DNA of 64,000 bases from Chrysogorgia sp. JL179-B06 (lineage: Eukaryota > Cnidaria > Anthozoa > Scleralcyonacea > Chrysogorgiidae), in the NCBI GenBank assembly GCA_035772405.1, contig JAYKKM010000047.1, forward strand, positions 3,700,001-3,764,000. The letters run 5' to 3'. Both the position numbers and the translations under genes were made by a program. This document shows positions 31,004 through 41,627 of the stretch, in pieces; within the stretch, counting starts at the first letter, position 1; each line of letters opens with the position of its first letter. The notes under the pieces are model-generated. The model ran no database searches and had not been told where the DNA came from. It saw only the letters and a list, made by a program, of their open reading frames with translations.

Positions 31004-33610
31004 GTGAGTGAAGATTTACATTTGAATTTATTTACTCTTTATTGCCATTTCTGAGACTGCCCTTCTTCAGAATGTTCAAAAAAGATGTGCCAACCAGAGC
31101 ACTTATATACAAAATTATATAAAATCGCGTAGATTTAGTCTTTTGGCAATAAAATAATCACGCTTGTATGTCCAGAACGACTCTATATTTCGGTAGGATT
31201 ACGAATATCCATTTTATCAATTATATTAACTGACAAATCAGCAAGACTCTCATGGCCTTCTTCGAATAAATGGGCGTACAGATGCTCGCCTGGTATATCG
31301 CGTTGACCCCTTGCATAACGATTCCAACTACTTTTATGTTTATTGGATCGTTTAAGGAATGAGCTTATAGTACTACCTATATAAAATTTATTATAGTTTT
31401 TGAGACTTAAAAGATTAAAAAATCCAGAGAAGAGTCACAATCAAATGTAAAATGGCGTTTTTTAGACGATGTTTTTTTGGTCCAGATTTGGTCTTAAAAT
31501 GTATGTATTCCAACACTCAACATGTAGTTTGATCGAGTGAAATGCCAAATATTACCTATAATATACCCAGAATCGTATCCCGACATTACCACCACGATAT
31601 ATACAGAACTCGTGACTAGGCTCTCGGCAACGGCTTCCGTAGCTCAGTGGTCAGAGCACTGCACTAGCATCGCAGGGTCGCGGGTTCAATTCCAGCCGGA
31701 AGGCCTTGAAGTTGCATTTTTCGCAACTGGTCCCGGTTTGGTCTTAAAATGTATGTATTCCAACACTCAAAATTTTCCTTCACCATAAATCCTTATATAT
31801 TCTTAAATCGTTTCCTATTTATATTTTCAAATCAGGATGTAACGCAAACAATGATGTCAAACAAAACTCTAAAGATGCAGAAGTTAAGCCCTTGCATCAC
31901 ATTACAGAATTTGGAAAACGTGATCAAATTCATGTGGAAGGCTGTATTAAGAAATATCTTACGAATACTAAAAATTCTTCCAAGTCACCTTCAGTAGTAA
32001 GACTTCATGGCTTTCTTCATGCGCGATCACAGAAGGCCAAACAACAGACAGGTACGCGTAGGGAGGACGAACCTTCGAGATATGAGGCATTCAAGCCAGA
32101 AGAAAGAGGATCTATAACAGAAGACGAAGAAAAACGGTTGCACAAGCTGCAACTTCGAACTGAGACGATAAGAATGCTACATAAGATTGTGGAGAAGTAC
32201 TTCCCAGGTGACCATTTGACTGTTGAGCAAAAGATCGAAGCTTTGAAAATTCTTGGAAAGCTTTTAAAGTTAAAAAAGGAAGGCAAGAAAACAGACGCCA
32301 AGGCGATTTTGGAGTCCTTTAACAAGGTATCTCATAATTCTTTGAAAGATGAAGGAGCAGGAGGTTCAGCGTTAAAAAATGCGACGCAAGAAAAGGTTTC
32401 AGAGAGTGTAGATAAGGTCTCAATGAATAATGAAGAGGATGATGGTGGGGGAGCTCATGGAGGAGATATTTATGCAACAATAGCAAATGGCCCAGATATG
32501 CCAAAGATGCCGCCAACTGTCGACGAGAAGCTAAAGGATCCCGAACATACTCATTCAAATATTATGCCTGTGGGTATTCAATCTATGGACGATGGTGGTA
32601 AGTTCGTTTATGGAATATACATTTAAAATTCTCGAGCTCGATATATAATTGGCTATTTTTTCTCATTTAAAAAAGCTGGGATTTTCCATCCGTGTGGCCA
32701 TTATCGACCCATTATAGAATCCTAAAAGTATTTTAATTCTCTCAACTGTTCATTTATCGCCCTTCACTATAATTACAATTACCCCATTCTTTAACTCAGG
32801 GAACGTTTCTCAAGATTTTGTTATCTCCAATTAATGAAACGTTATTTTGTGTCTCTTTTCCAATACATTGCAATGCGTTGTTTTCACTTTCAAAAATCAC
32901 GATCATTAATTATAGTAATATATTTAGTAAAAACATGAATAATACATTGGAAAAAGAGAGACATTTTCGTACATCTTTTTAAAGGTATAAATAATAGTGA
33001 TTTCCTTTACTGTGCTATAGCTTACGAATTAATGTTCTATTTTTATAAAGGACGATTAACGAGTTCCATCAACCATCCCAACGGTATCAGCGACCAAATT
33101 GGCGATTTTTCGAATGAAAGGATGGGACATTCGTTACCTTATTACTCCAACCAACAGTATCCTGGAGCCAGTCTTGGGATGGGACAAATCTACAACACTG
33201 GAAATAGTTATTACAGTAATAAGCGTGGACTTGGTGACATGTCAATGATGAATGACCCAGCGGACGTACGAAGCAGTATGCCATTTTCACCGCGATACCG
33301 ACATAGAGGATCTTATAACGACGAGGATAACCGAAGTTATGACGATGATGATGATGACGATGACGATGACGATGATGATGATGATGACGATGACGACGGT
33401 AGTGATGGTGAGGAACCTGGACATACAAGGTCGTATGTCAATCGTCATGATTATGATGACGATGATTCAGATGATGATAATGTCGTTGAGTACCACAGTC
33501 GGTTCAATAGGAAAGACAAGATTGCAAAAAGTCCGAAAAAAAAATTGAAAAAGAAAAAAAATCGAAAAAGAAAAAAGGAAAAAGTCCCGCACGACATTAA
33601 AATATTTTAG
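30937..33610 (+). CDS. Gene B: secreted Asp-rich, Lys-tailed protein, three exons, 462 aa
   Basis: Family not recognised. Exons 30937-31003, 31836-32597, 33051-33610. Donors are GCAG|GTGAGT and GGTG|GTAAGT, acceptors TTTTCAAATCAG and TTTTTATAAAG; both junctions are phase 1 and the sum, 1389 nt, is a multiple of three. The product starts with a signal peptide (TKMLLVVFIGLLQNYILF core), so it is secreted. Exon 2 encodes charged helices (RTETIRMLHKIVEKYFPGD; EALKILGKLLKLKKEGKK) and an acidic, Gly-rich end. Exon 3 has a Tyr/Asn/Met-rich part, 19 consecutive Asp residues, more acidic clusters and a very basic tail (KKKLKKKKNRKRKKEK). The plan parallels gene A. Calcium or mineral binding by the Asp run is plausible but inferred. 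Confidence 0.8.
31518..31790 (+). repeat. tRNA-Ala-like SINE unit in gene B intron 1
   Basis: A 270-bp unit beginning CATGTAGTTTGATCGAGTG with a tRNA-like head at 31634-31702. That head has box A GTAGCTCAGTGG, loop CTAGCAT and box B CGGGTTCAATTCC. It ends in a GGTTTGGTCTTAAAATG tail. Same unit as at 35728 and 36010. Confidence 0.75.
31836..32597 (+). CDS. Gene B exon 2: charged helical exon, 762 nt, phase 1-1
   Basis: An open frame from the acceptor to the donor. Symmetric phase, like exon 2 of gene A. Includes TVEQKIEALKILGKLLK and a later Met/Pro segment (GPDMPKMPPTVDEK). Confidence 0.8.
33051..33610 (+). CDS. Gene B exon 3: Asp run and basic tail
   Basis: Joins in phase 1 and ends in TAG at 33610. 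The (GAT/GAC)n tract at about 33340-33399 gives 19 Asp in a row. Its mixture of GAT and GAC codons suggests the run is kept at protein level and is not a pure recent microsatellite. Confidence 0.8.
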
Positions 33611-33719
33611 TGAAATGTTTTCAGTTTTAGTGGTTCGGAAAAGAGAGGAATAATTGGACCTCGCAACTTTTTCTCCGAAAGTAACTTCGGAATAATGGGG
33701 AATTATAGTGAATTCGCGT

Positions 33720-33725
33720 AATAAA
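33720..33725 (+). terminator. Possible poly(A) signal of gene B
   Basis: AATAAA 110 bp past the stop codon. Confidence 0.5.
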
Positions 33726-34147
33726 GGATCGTGAACAGTTTAATGTGTATATGAAATGAAAATTAAGTTTGTATTATTGGAATGAACTCTTTAAAGTAAG
33801 GGGCAATGTCGTTTAACATACTTCCATATCTCATGACTCCGTTCTGGAGATATTCCGATTTGAAAGATATCCAGCGCTTCACGCCTCGTTGGCCATAGCC
33901 AACTCATATACGACTCGAGCTCATGGTATAATTGTTAAATGTAAAAACCTTGACACAACATTTTGATTTACTATATAATCCAATTTATTATATAGCTACT
34001 GCTAGGATATGAGCTATATCGCAATTTGATTGGCTCCTCTATACTACTGGGCTATCACCTCATATCCTACCTCATATTTACAAGATGGCGGCATGTTTTT
34101 TTCGGCCGAAAAAAGCTGAAATCGATCCCGAACTGACTAAGTGTTTG

Positions 34148-34254
34148 GCTATATTATAAAACAATTATACCATTCACTCTCGTCGTACATGAACTAATAG
34201 CCAACTCGGCGCTTCGCGCCTGATACGACTCGAGCTCATGGTATAATTGTTAAT
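34148..34254. repeat. Palindromic repeat AACAATTATACCAT...ATGGTATAATTGTT, copy 1
   Basis: The ends are perfect inverted repeats of 14 bp and the middle is also largely palindromic (CTCTCGTCGTAC / GTATCAGGCGCG neighbourhood). Inverted relative to the copy at 34645. Confidence 0.7.
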
Positions 34255-34644
34255 TATCTTTTTACCAAATCTGCATGTGAAACTTGGCATATAGATAGAA
34301 ACCATCAAATCAAATATTGCTAGCCTAATAAGATTTTTATTTAAGTTTACAGACCCTCTCAAACATAAAACAAAATTAATTTATTTCGTGGCGTGACATT
34401 TGTTTTGTTTTTGGTTTGCATATTTGCTTTCCTATAATTACTAATATCACCCACAAGTTTAATACACTGCGTCTTGTTGTTCCTCCATTGTTGACAGGCT
34501 CGTCTTGGTTTACTATTATTCCCCTCCACATGCAGGAGGTAATTCACTATTATACCCCTTATACACAGCGGAGAATTCTAGTTTAAATTGACTGGTCACG
34601 TGGTACAAATCTATCTCTCTGATTGGATAATTTATAGTATATAT

Positions 34645-34752
34645 ATATAACAATTATACCATGAGCTCGAGTCGTATATGATCTCATAGCCGCCGAGTTG
34701 GCTATTAGTTCATACACGACGAGAGCGTATGGTATAATTGTTTTATAATATA
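34645..34752. repeat. Palindromic repeat AACAATTATACCAT...ATGGTATAATTGTT, copy 2
   Basis: Inverted copy of 34148-34254; the two are about 90% alike by eye. A single related end also occurs at about 33897-33945. Confidence 0.7.
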
Positions 34753-35547
34753 GCAAAACATTTTAAGATAATAATCGGCAAACTGTTGATATGTCGCAGT
34801 GAATAAATTATTCAATTGAAAGCAACGAACTTCCGCCACATCTACATGTACTTCCGTCATGCGTAATGTTGTCACGTATGAAAGGTTTCTCGCTGAGTTG
34901 AAAACAGCTTTATTATTTTGTCTGAGAGCCAAAAATTCGTTGAGATGGTTCAATAAAGAAAAAAAGATCCTTTGAAAAGCCAAACGGTGGGTAAATTTTT
35001 AGTTATTGTATCACGGTTGTGAATATTTGGGCTTTTAAGAGGACGTGAAAGCTAAAAAAACATTAGCGAAAATCTCGCTTTGCCTTTGTTGTTTTCGATG
35101 TGTATCACCTAAAAATAACAAAGTTTTCATTCATAATGCTTCATTACTTCAAAAATTATCCTTACTGAATAATAATCATAATATTTGTAATAAATATGTG
35201 TAGCTAGCTAACTGTTATCCTTTTTATTTTGTTTGACAAAACAATTCACAATTCAGTCGGGTTTTTCAAAGCCTTAAGAAGATTTTTAAAGTGGATTTTG
35301 CATCATAACTTCGTAAATTTTGCACTTGGTTAATGTATTTTCTGTTGAATATTAGCCTTACTCCTCTCAGTTCAGGTTTTTCGCTCTTGTGCGTTAAAGA
35401 AACAACCAGTTTCATCTGCAGTAGGTTGAGAAAATCACGCCGCCATTTTATTTTTTCATTACTAGTGATATATGAGCTGATATAGCTTGCTAGTATAAGA
35501 ACCAATCAGATTGCAGAACAGCTCATATACGGTAGATGGCTATATTA

Positions 35548-35551
35548 TAAA

Positions 35552-35642
<91 letters not shown>

Positions 35643-35665
35643 TTATATATATATATATATAAATA
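35548..35665. repeat. (AT)n microsatellite
   Basis: About 110 bp of AT repeats with a few interruptions, at the edge of the 33965-35550 element. Confidence 0.95.
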
Positions 35666-35669
35666 TATA

Positions 35670-36262
35670 TCAATATATAGGTAATATTTGGCATTTCACT
35701 CGATCAAACTACATGTTGAAATCCTTTCAACATGTAGTTTGATCGAGTGAAATGCCAAATATTATCTATAATATACCCAGAATCTTATCCCGGCATTACC
35801 ACCACCATATATACAGAACTCGTGACTAGGCTCTCGGCAACGGCTTTCCGTAGCTCAGTGGTCAGAGCACTGCACTAGCATCGCAGGGTCGCGGGTTCAA
35901 TTCCCCAGCCGGAAGGCCTTAAAGTTGCATTTTTTTCGCAACTGGTCCCGGTTTGGTCTTAAAATGTATGTATTCCAACACTCGAAATTTTCCTTCACCA
36001 TAATCCTTTCAACATGTAGTTTGATCGAGTGAAATGCCAAATATTACCTATAATATACCCAGAATCTTATCCCGGCATTACCACCACCATATATACAGAA
36101 CTCGTGACTAGGCTCTCGGCAACGGCTTCCGTAGCTCAGTGGTCAGAGCACTGCACTAGCATCGCAGGGTCGCGGGTTCAATTCCCAGCCGGAAGGCCTT
36201 AAAGTTGCATTTTTCGCAACTGGTCCCGGTTTGGTCTTAAAATGTATGTATTCCAACACTAT
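35670..36262 (+). repeat. Two tandem tRNA-Ala-like SINE units with an inverted start
   Basis: Units begin at 35728 and 36010 (period about 282 bp), each with a tRNA-like head (about 35844-35915 and 36125-36195) and the same tail as at 31518. Just before the first, 35684-35716 is an inverted copy of the unit's opening (ATTTGGCATTTCACTCGATC), making a hairpin. The cloverleaf is decayed: one acceptor mismatch, one anticodon-stem mismatch and a broken T-stem, so these are not working tRNA genes. Confidence 0.8.
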
Positions 36263-36297
36263 ATATATATATATATATATATATATTTCAATGTGTT

Positions 36298-36382
36298 TGG
36301 GACTGGACCGAGCTCTTAGCCAATCAGAATCAAGTATGATTTGAATTGACCAATCAGAGCACTGTCCAGTCCCATATTTCCA
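36298..36382. repeat. Small inverted repeat TGGGACTGGAC...GTCCAGTCCCA
   Basis: An 85-bp hairpin element with CCAATCAGA motifs in both arms. Confidence 0.6.
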
Positions 36383-36399
36383 GGGGTGTCAATAGTTCT

Positions 36400-37080
36400 A
36401 AGGTGTGGTCACCCTGTTAAGAGCGACCAGTGATCAAATCAGGAGGGGTATGCAACTGGTCGTATACAAGAGGTTTTTTTAATGAATTTGTATATTTATG
36501 TCATGAAACCTGGTCTTGTTTTACGACCAGTTTGTGGTGATCGTCCTTGAGTTTTATGACCAGAGAGATGAAGGTCATTCAAGGTGATCGTAGTCAATTT
36601 CATGAGATAGATATAGCAAAAAGTCTAAAAAACCTTTATACACGACCATCATACCTCACCCGATGTGATTTTATACTTACGTGCACGCCATTGCCCAAAA
36701 CTTAAAATTATTTTTATTTGAAAAGAGAGTTGATATTTAAATAAAATAATCAAACCAAAATTGATTTTAGAATTAATCATAGAAATGTCCGTCACGGAGC
36801 TCTTATCCCAACGCCATCTTATGACGGAATGAATGATATTTCTTAGTTACGGTCTTAAAAAAGATGTTCTCAAAATTGTTTAGATGAAATGTAGCAAATG
36901 ATGAAGTTTTTTTGATGAAGTTTTTTTTAACATGGTATTTTACAAAGAGAATGAAAATATGAACATTTTATAAAGATGAACACAAAAAGTTATTTAATAA
37001 AAGTTTCGCCCAAATTTCTGTCTCTAGATCGTCTTTTTTAAATGTAGGATATCCCCCTACAAGTAAACAAATATATATTT
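36400..37080. other. No gene seen
   Basis: Contains scattered GGTCGT/ACGACCAG words near 36420-36660 and otherwise AT-rich DNA. No supported gene. Confidence 0.35.
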
Positions 37081-37082
37081 TA

Positions 37083-37451
37083 TTATTTTTTCATTCTTAC
37101 TAGTTGTGTGCTTTCAAAGTACATAAACGCCTCACCCCTGCTGTCGACGTATTCCCAGATTAGGGGGCCGTCATCACCTTCTCCTCCTTCGGGGATTTCT
37201 TACTCTTCTTTGTTGAAGCCATAGGTATCGTCTTCTGTGTTCTGGGTTCTGTAGACCCAAACCCCATCACTTTCATCATTTGTGCTACCACCAATTTCTT
37301 CACTCTCCTTTCTTTCTGGGTTTTTCTCCTCAGCTTGCGCTCCATCTTCTTCTTTGATTTTTTCGAAATCGAATTCATCGAATTCGTCGTCGTTGTCGGG
37401 TATCGGTTTGCTTTCCATTTCGTTGTCCGCATTGCTCGAGGTAGGTTCCAT
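37083..37451 (-). CDS. Hypothetical acidic protein with one in-frame TAA
   Basis: Not recognised. From an ATG at 37451 the frame is strongly acidic (DNDDEFDEFDFEKIKEEDG), then reads SDGVWVYRTQNTEDDTYGFN. It meets TAA at 37200-37202, then continues open as EIPEGGEGDDGPLIWEYVD...FMYFESTQLV to TAA at 37083. Coding character is equal on both sides of the inner stop, so this looks like a young pseudogene, an unusual stop or a sequence error. The acidic part followed by W-Y blocks is faintly like the N-terminus of HTATSF1-type splicing factors, but I do not rely on that. It lies in the cluster of intronless ORFs at 37-39.7 kb. Confidence 0.4.
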
Positions 37452-38211
37452 CTTCTATGTGTTTCGTTTGTATTTGCCAGTTTTTCTTCTTTTGTGCTTG
37501 AGAGTTGAGATCGTTGTTCATGCACATATTTTTTATAATTGCGGGTGCGTTACTATCACAATGGGTTAGGATGGTTTGCCCAATCAGAGCTTGTTCAATC
37601 AAAGACCCCCTAGTAACTACCTAGTTGGATCTGACGTCAGTCATCAGAACTCAATCAGAGATCGTTCATTAAAGCGTTCATGTCAAAACAGATGATTTGT
37701 AATAGGTAGGAACAATGAGACGGCGTTGCGGGATTAGAGAGGCGATTTCATAATTAGCGATTTGTTCTAAATACACTCCATGGTGTCAAAAGATGATTTG
37801 TAATTCTAAACACATCCCCTTGATGTCAAATCAGTTGATTTATTAATACTCGTGGGATTAGGGGGTCATATTGGAGGGATTAGTCGACACCGTGAATTAT
37901 ACTCCCGTAGTTACAAGGGGGTGGGGGTGCGTTTAAATACGTCTACATTCGAGATATTTAAGATTTTCACACTTATTTAAGCATATTTATAGCTATTTTT
38001 ATGCTTTTTTATGCTTTTTTGATACTCTATTTTATATTTTCTCACAATTTAGTGAAACATTTTAGTATATATTTTAATATCCCCGATAACAATTTTGTTA
38101 GGGAATAAGTGTCTGTAACTAGGGTTTAAGAGCGTATAATTATATTCATAATACATGTCAAACAGATGATGTTTTAATAAAAATACAAATACATTTCTTT
38201 AACGTTAAAAC

Positions 38212-38334
38212 TTATGGATGGGTATAGCGTATTGTGAATGAGTTTTCAAAGTAGATGTGCTTTCCAATGAGATCTTCTTGATTCTTGTCTCGTATGAAAT
38301 TAATTTCGTTTATAGATATCTGACTTGTTGCCAT
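38212..38334 (-). CDS. Hypothetical 40-residue ORF
   Basis: ATG at 38334, product beginning MATSQISINEINFIRDKNQE and ending RYTHP. It lies 61 bp downstream of, and in the same direction as, the 38395-38601 frame. Unrecognised; short enough to be chance, but the spacing suggests a compact unit. Confidence 0.3.
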   Translation of the reverse strand: MATSQISINEINFIRDKNQEDLIGKHIYFENSFTIRYTHP

Positions 38335-38394
38335 GATGAGACTTGACTAGTATAAATGTTTAGTAGAGATAGGATGACTATATATACAAAGGGA

Positions 38395-38601
38395 TTAACT
38401 CAGGTCTACATCTTCTGAGATGAATATATAATGATGGTTAAGATAGACGGTTTTACCAAACTTACTTGAATCAAATGTTGTTTTAAAATAATTGTTATGT
38501 TCGTCTTTAAAAAATAGATCATACATCTGTATCGAATCGGCAGCGGGTTTTGGTATTGGTCTTGATCCCATTAAATGTAGCTGACGAGATAGTTCTTTCA
38601 T
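38395..38601 (-). CDS. Hypothetical 68-residue ORF
   Basis: Product starts MKELSRQLHLMGSRPIPKPA and continues with a mixed, protein-like composition (YDLFFKDEHNNYFKTTFD; YLNHHYIFISEDVD). No family recognised. It is transcribed away from the 39071 gene, with the duplicated segment 38862-39055 between them. Coding character is good for its length. Confidence 0.4.
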   Translation of the reverse strand: MKELSRQLHLMGSRPIPKPAADSIQMYDLFFKDEHNNYFKTTFDSSKFGKTVYLNHHYIFISEDVDLS

Positions 38602-38861
38602 GGTATTAAATCAATAAATTCTGCTTGATTTATTGTTGCTATGCGGGTGGTTCCGGTCTTTCAATCTGCACATGAACACACTTCCCGATTAAGTCTGTAA
38701 AATCTGTCGATGTGTAGGAATATATATACTTATATTCCTCATCCCATAAAAATAATGCAAACATATGCTTTTATTTCTTTCCCAAACAACGTACCGATAA
38801 ATTTTTAAAAACAAGAACCCTAGCAAGCTTTAGATATTTTTTTATGGAAAGGATATTAAGT

Positions 38862-39055
38862 AAACAAAAGTTTAAAAGATATTTACTCTATATTATCATT
38901 CAACCAATCAGGTTACTCCTATTTTTTATATGTGATTATAAATTTGGGGGGGTAACTAAACAAAAGTTTAAAAGATATTTACTCTATATTATCATGCAAC
39001 CAATCAGGTTACTCCTATTTTTTATATGTGATTATAAATTTGGGGTGTTAACTAA
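38862..39055 (+). repeat. Direct duplication of about 95 bp
   Basis: AAACAAAAGTTTAAAAGATA...GATTATAAATTTGGGG occurs twice in tandem, nearly identical, immediately upstream of the ATG at 39071 and upstream of the divergent ORF at 38601. Duplicated segments at such places often act as promoters or enhancers; here that is inference. Confidence 0.75.
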
Positions 39056-39070
39056 AGTTTTATTCACAAG

Positions 39071-39679
39071 ATGAGTATGGCGCGTGTGAAGCAGACCTAT
39101 AAGAAAGTTGAATGTGGAAAAGCAATTGCCCGAATAAAAACTAAGGGAAAAGATATTCCCAAGATGTTAAAACATCGACGTCTACAGCAACAAGAAACGA
39201 TAAATAAAATGGGGGTGAAATTTTCAGATGACGCACTAGATACACGCAGTCAAAAAGAAATTTTACAAGAAATCAGAAGAAAGAAAGTAAAACATCCCAA
39301 AAGTAAAGACATCACACGACGGTCGCTAACCCCTGTTCCAATATCACCTCCACTGCAAGCAAAGTATAATACGCCTCCACTGCAAGCAAAGTATAATCCG
39401 CCTCCATCGCAAGCAAAGTATAATTCGCCTCCATCGCAAGCAAAGTATAATTCGCCTCCATTGCAAGCAAAGTATAATTCGCCTCCACCGTAAGCGAAGT
39501 ATATTTCACCGCAAGCAAAGTATATTTCACCTCCTCTTCCCCCTCTTCCACCGCAAGCGAAGTATATTTCACCTCCACAGTCATCTCCTGTCTACGAATG
39601 CAGGATTTCTCTATTTACAGCCCGATTTTCAGGTTGTTTGGAAAAACGCGCTGTGATTGGTGGTATTTTCATTTCGTGA
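39071..39679 (+). CDS. Hypothetical basic protein with PPLQAKYN repeats and one in-frame TAA
   Basis: Not recognised. ATG at 39071 opens a basic N-terminal half (KQTYKKVECGKAIARIKTKG; QEIRRKKVKHPKSKDITRRS). About six eight-residue repeats follow (SPPLQAKYN/PPSQAKYNS; 24 bp each). TAA at 39491-39493 stands where CAA (Gln) occurs in the other repeats; the frame then continues with three more AKYISP repeats and runs to TGA at 39677. It is therefore either a protein of 140 residues or a longer one recently cut by a C-to-T change. No intron or signal peptide is seen. Confidence 0.45.
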
Positions 39680-40580
39680 CGCGTACACGCGACCCCCTGC
39701 TGTTCACATTGCAATCATGGCTTCGACCCGTGCTTCGACATAGACTTATTATATATAATCTAGAAGATGTTTTGTCAGTATTTGATCAAAATAAATCAAT
39801 GGATACATGTACAGTGCAGAGGAGTTGGTTTTAAGAAGTGCTGCCTATCCAAATCCAAGTACGTTTGGGGCGAATATATCATGTCTCGCGCTGCGAAATT
39901 CTGTTCGGTTTCGTATTTCAACTTGCTGTTCTACAATCGCATTTCTTTGCTTTTTCATACCCAAAATGTTTCTTTTTATGTGGAAAATATGTCTTAGACT
40001 TACATATGCATGATAATACAGTAGTTTTACACGGCTGCGTGATCTGTAATGTAAATTTGAACCACTTTTGAATAGCGTGTTTGTTTGATGTTTTGACGCG
40101 CACATGATGCTACAGGCTACAGAATAATTATCTTCGGTTCGCTTGCTTGCGTCTAAGTTGAAGGTTTTCTATTTGATCATGTGCCTTCTTTATGTTCCCC
40201 GTAGTTGTAGAAAGATAGAAAACACTCGGATATACAGCTGATAAAAGATTTCGAAATCAAATAACTATATAAAGCCATGACATATGGCTTAACACAAAAC
40301 CATGTATACCATACATTGTATGATTGTAATAGCCAAGGGTTTTGTGTAACAACAGTCAACAAATCAGAAAAATATATAAAGCAGCTATTATGCTTGGCTA
40401 TTATGTTTACAGGGTTTTGTTTTATTTAATGACAATCGTCATCCTTTCGAGAATCCATGGGAGTAACACACGTAAAAATCTTACATAAGAAATCTTAAAA
40501 ATTAAATCTTAATTCACTGGGAGATATAAAAATAGGTACGCAATGCGTACATGTGTCTAATGAAATTGAGACTAAGTAAA
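39680..40580. other. No supported gene
   Basis: Overlapping short frames on both strands at 39600-40100 have no coding signature. An isolated hairpin-like AACCATGTATACCATACATTG lies near 40300. Confidence 0.35.
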
Positions 40581-40583
40581 GGT

Positions 40584-40841
40584 TGGTGGGCACTAGAACG
40601 GAACCAGTGAGACCATGTAACTGTGAGTGAAATGGAACTAGAAAATAACCATGCTCATTATTCAGTCCCTAATCCTAATCCTACATGACATGCGTACTGT
40701 TTAGGTAACCCTAGTGTCCCTAATGTGGGGTTATAATTAGGGTTGTGTTTGGGTTAGGGACTGGATAATGAACATATTTATTTTCTAGTTCCAGTTCCCT
40801 CACGGTTGCATGATCTCTGTGGTTCCGTTGTAGTGCCCACC
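40584..40841. mobile_element. MITE with 8-bp target duplication GTAAAGGT
   Basis: GTAAAGGT at 40576-40583 and 40842-40849 flanks ends GGTGGGCACTAGAACGGAAC and its imperfect complement; the arms extend about 65 bp. The 8-bp duplication fits hAT. The interior is GGTTAGGG-like but not telomeric. Confidence 0.8.
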
Positions 40842-40850
40842 GTAAAGGTC

Positions 40851-41062
40851 GGTTTACGTATGATTGCTACGATCTCTACGATCGCCCAAAAATGAACTCG
40901 ACGATCGTGACGGTTACATGGAAAGCACGATCGCTGCAATATGTCGGCGATTATTACTGTGTATCTTGGCGACCTTGTGGTGGTGATTGTGGTTTCCTTC
41001 TAATCACTGTGATCGCTGTGTTCATTTGTGAGCGATCCTAGCGATCATATGGAAACTAAGCT
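40851..41062. repeat. Adjacent MITE with CGATC-rich inverted ends
   Basis: GGTTTACGTATGATTGCTAC at the left and the complement of GATCCTAGCGATCATATGG at the right are imperfect inverted ends of about 28 bp. Repeated GCGATCGT-type words fill the middle. Confidence 0.6.
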
Positions 41063-41627
41063 TACGTTCATTCGATATTGCAAATTAGAAAATAACAAAA
41101 AGTCCGCATGTGAAAAAAATATGTAAATCTTTTTATTTGGGTAACAGCAATGGCCAAATCTCTATTTTTACTTCCATATAGTAGAATTCCAAAATGTTCG
41201 AGTGCATACTGATTTTGACATGTCTACGATTGCTACAAAGTCTCGGCATTTTCGGCACCCCCTAGTTTGGCCTCATCTATCGGGGATCTTAGTTATTGCG
41301 TTTGGGAATTAAAGTAAATATTGGTCAATGCAAACACAGGGGTTTCGATAAAAATGTAGTTGAATACCGTGATCAAATGGACAAATCTTGATCAAATTAA
41401 GCTAAGGAAGCGCGTCCTCTATTTTCAGTCAGTGAACGATCAACCGCTTGGTTGGAGGCAAACTTCGTTTTCTTCCGTAACTTATTCGGTTGTCACGTGA
41501 CTGGCACAAACTCATAAAGTCACAACATTTAGATGAGTTAGTGTCTAATTTTCATGTGTCACAAAAATATATCCAATGATTAACCGATGATAAAATGGAT
41601 AAAACTAGCACACTGTTCCTAGTTGGC

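Larger units (their letters stand above)
33965..35550. mobile_element. Non-autonomous DNA element with long inverted ends
   Basis: The left end (ATATGAGCTATATCGCAATT, then TTGGCTCCT and CAAGATGGCGGC) is mirrored by the right end (GCCGCCATTTTATT, ACCAATCAGATTGCAG, AGCTCATATACGG), about 130 bp each with mismatches. Inside are two opposed copies of a palindromic element (34148-34254 and 34645-34752). No ORF of note. A related left end plus palindromic copy lies at 62560-62860. Exact termini and target duplication are not resolved. Confidence 0.5.

Noticed and set aside
33087..33428. His/Arg-rich minus-strand frame opposite gene B exon 3
   Set aside because: It is the complement of the Asp-coding tract; gene B has splice and frame support.
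31634..36195. tRNA-Ala genes at 31634, 35844 and 36125
   Set aside because: The heads have box A and B and an AGC in the loop, but acceptor, anticodon and T stems are mispaired and all lie in one repeated 270-280-bp unit, so they are SINE heads.
37083..37451. Calling this an HTATSF1-like gene
   Set aside because: Only a loose resemblance of acidic and W/Y-containing segments; no RNA-recognition motif is present.
39598..40105. Overlapping frames of 60-86 codons on both strands
   Set aside because: Mutually exclusive frames with no conserved-looking segments.
40680..40770. Telomere-like GGTTAGGG words
   Set aside because: Only a few irregular words inside a MITE; not a telomeric array.
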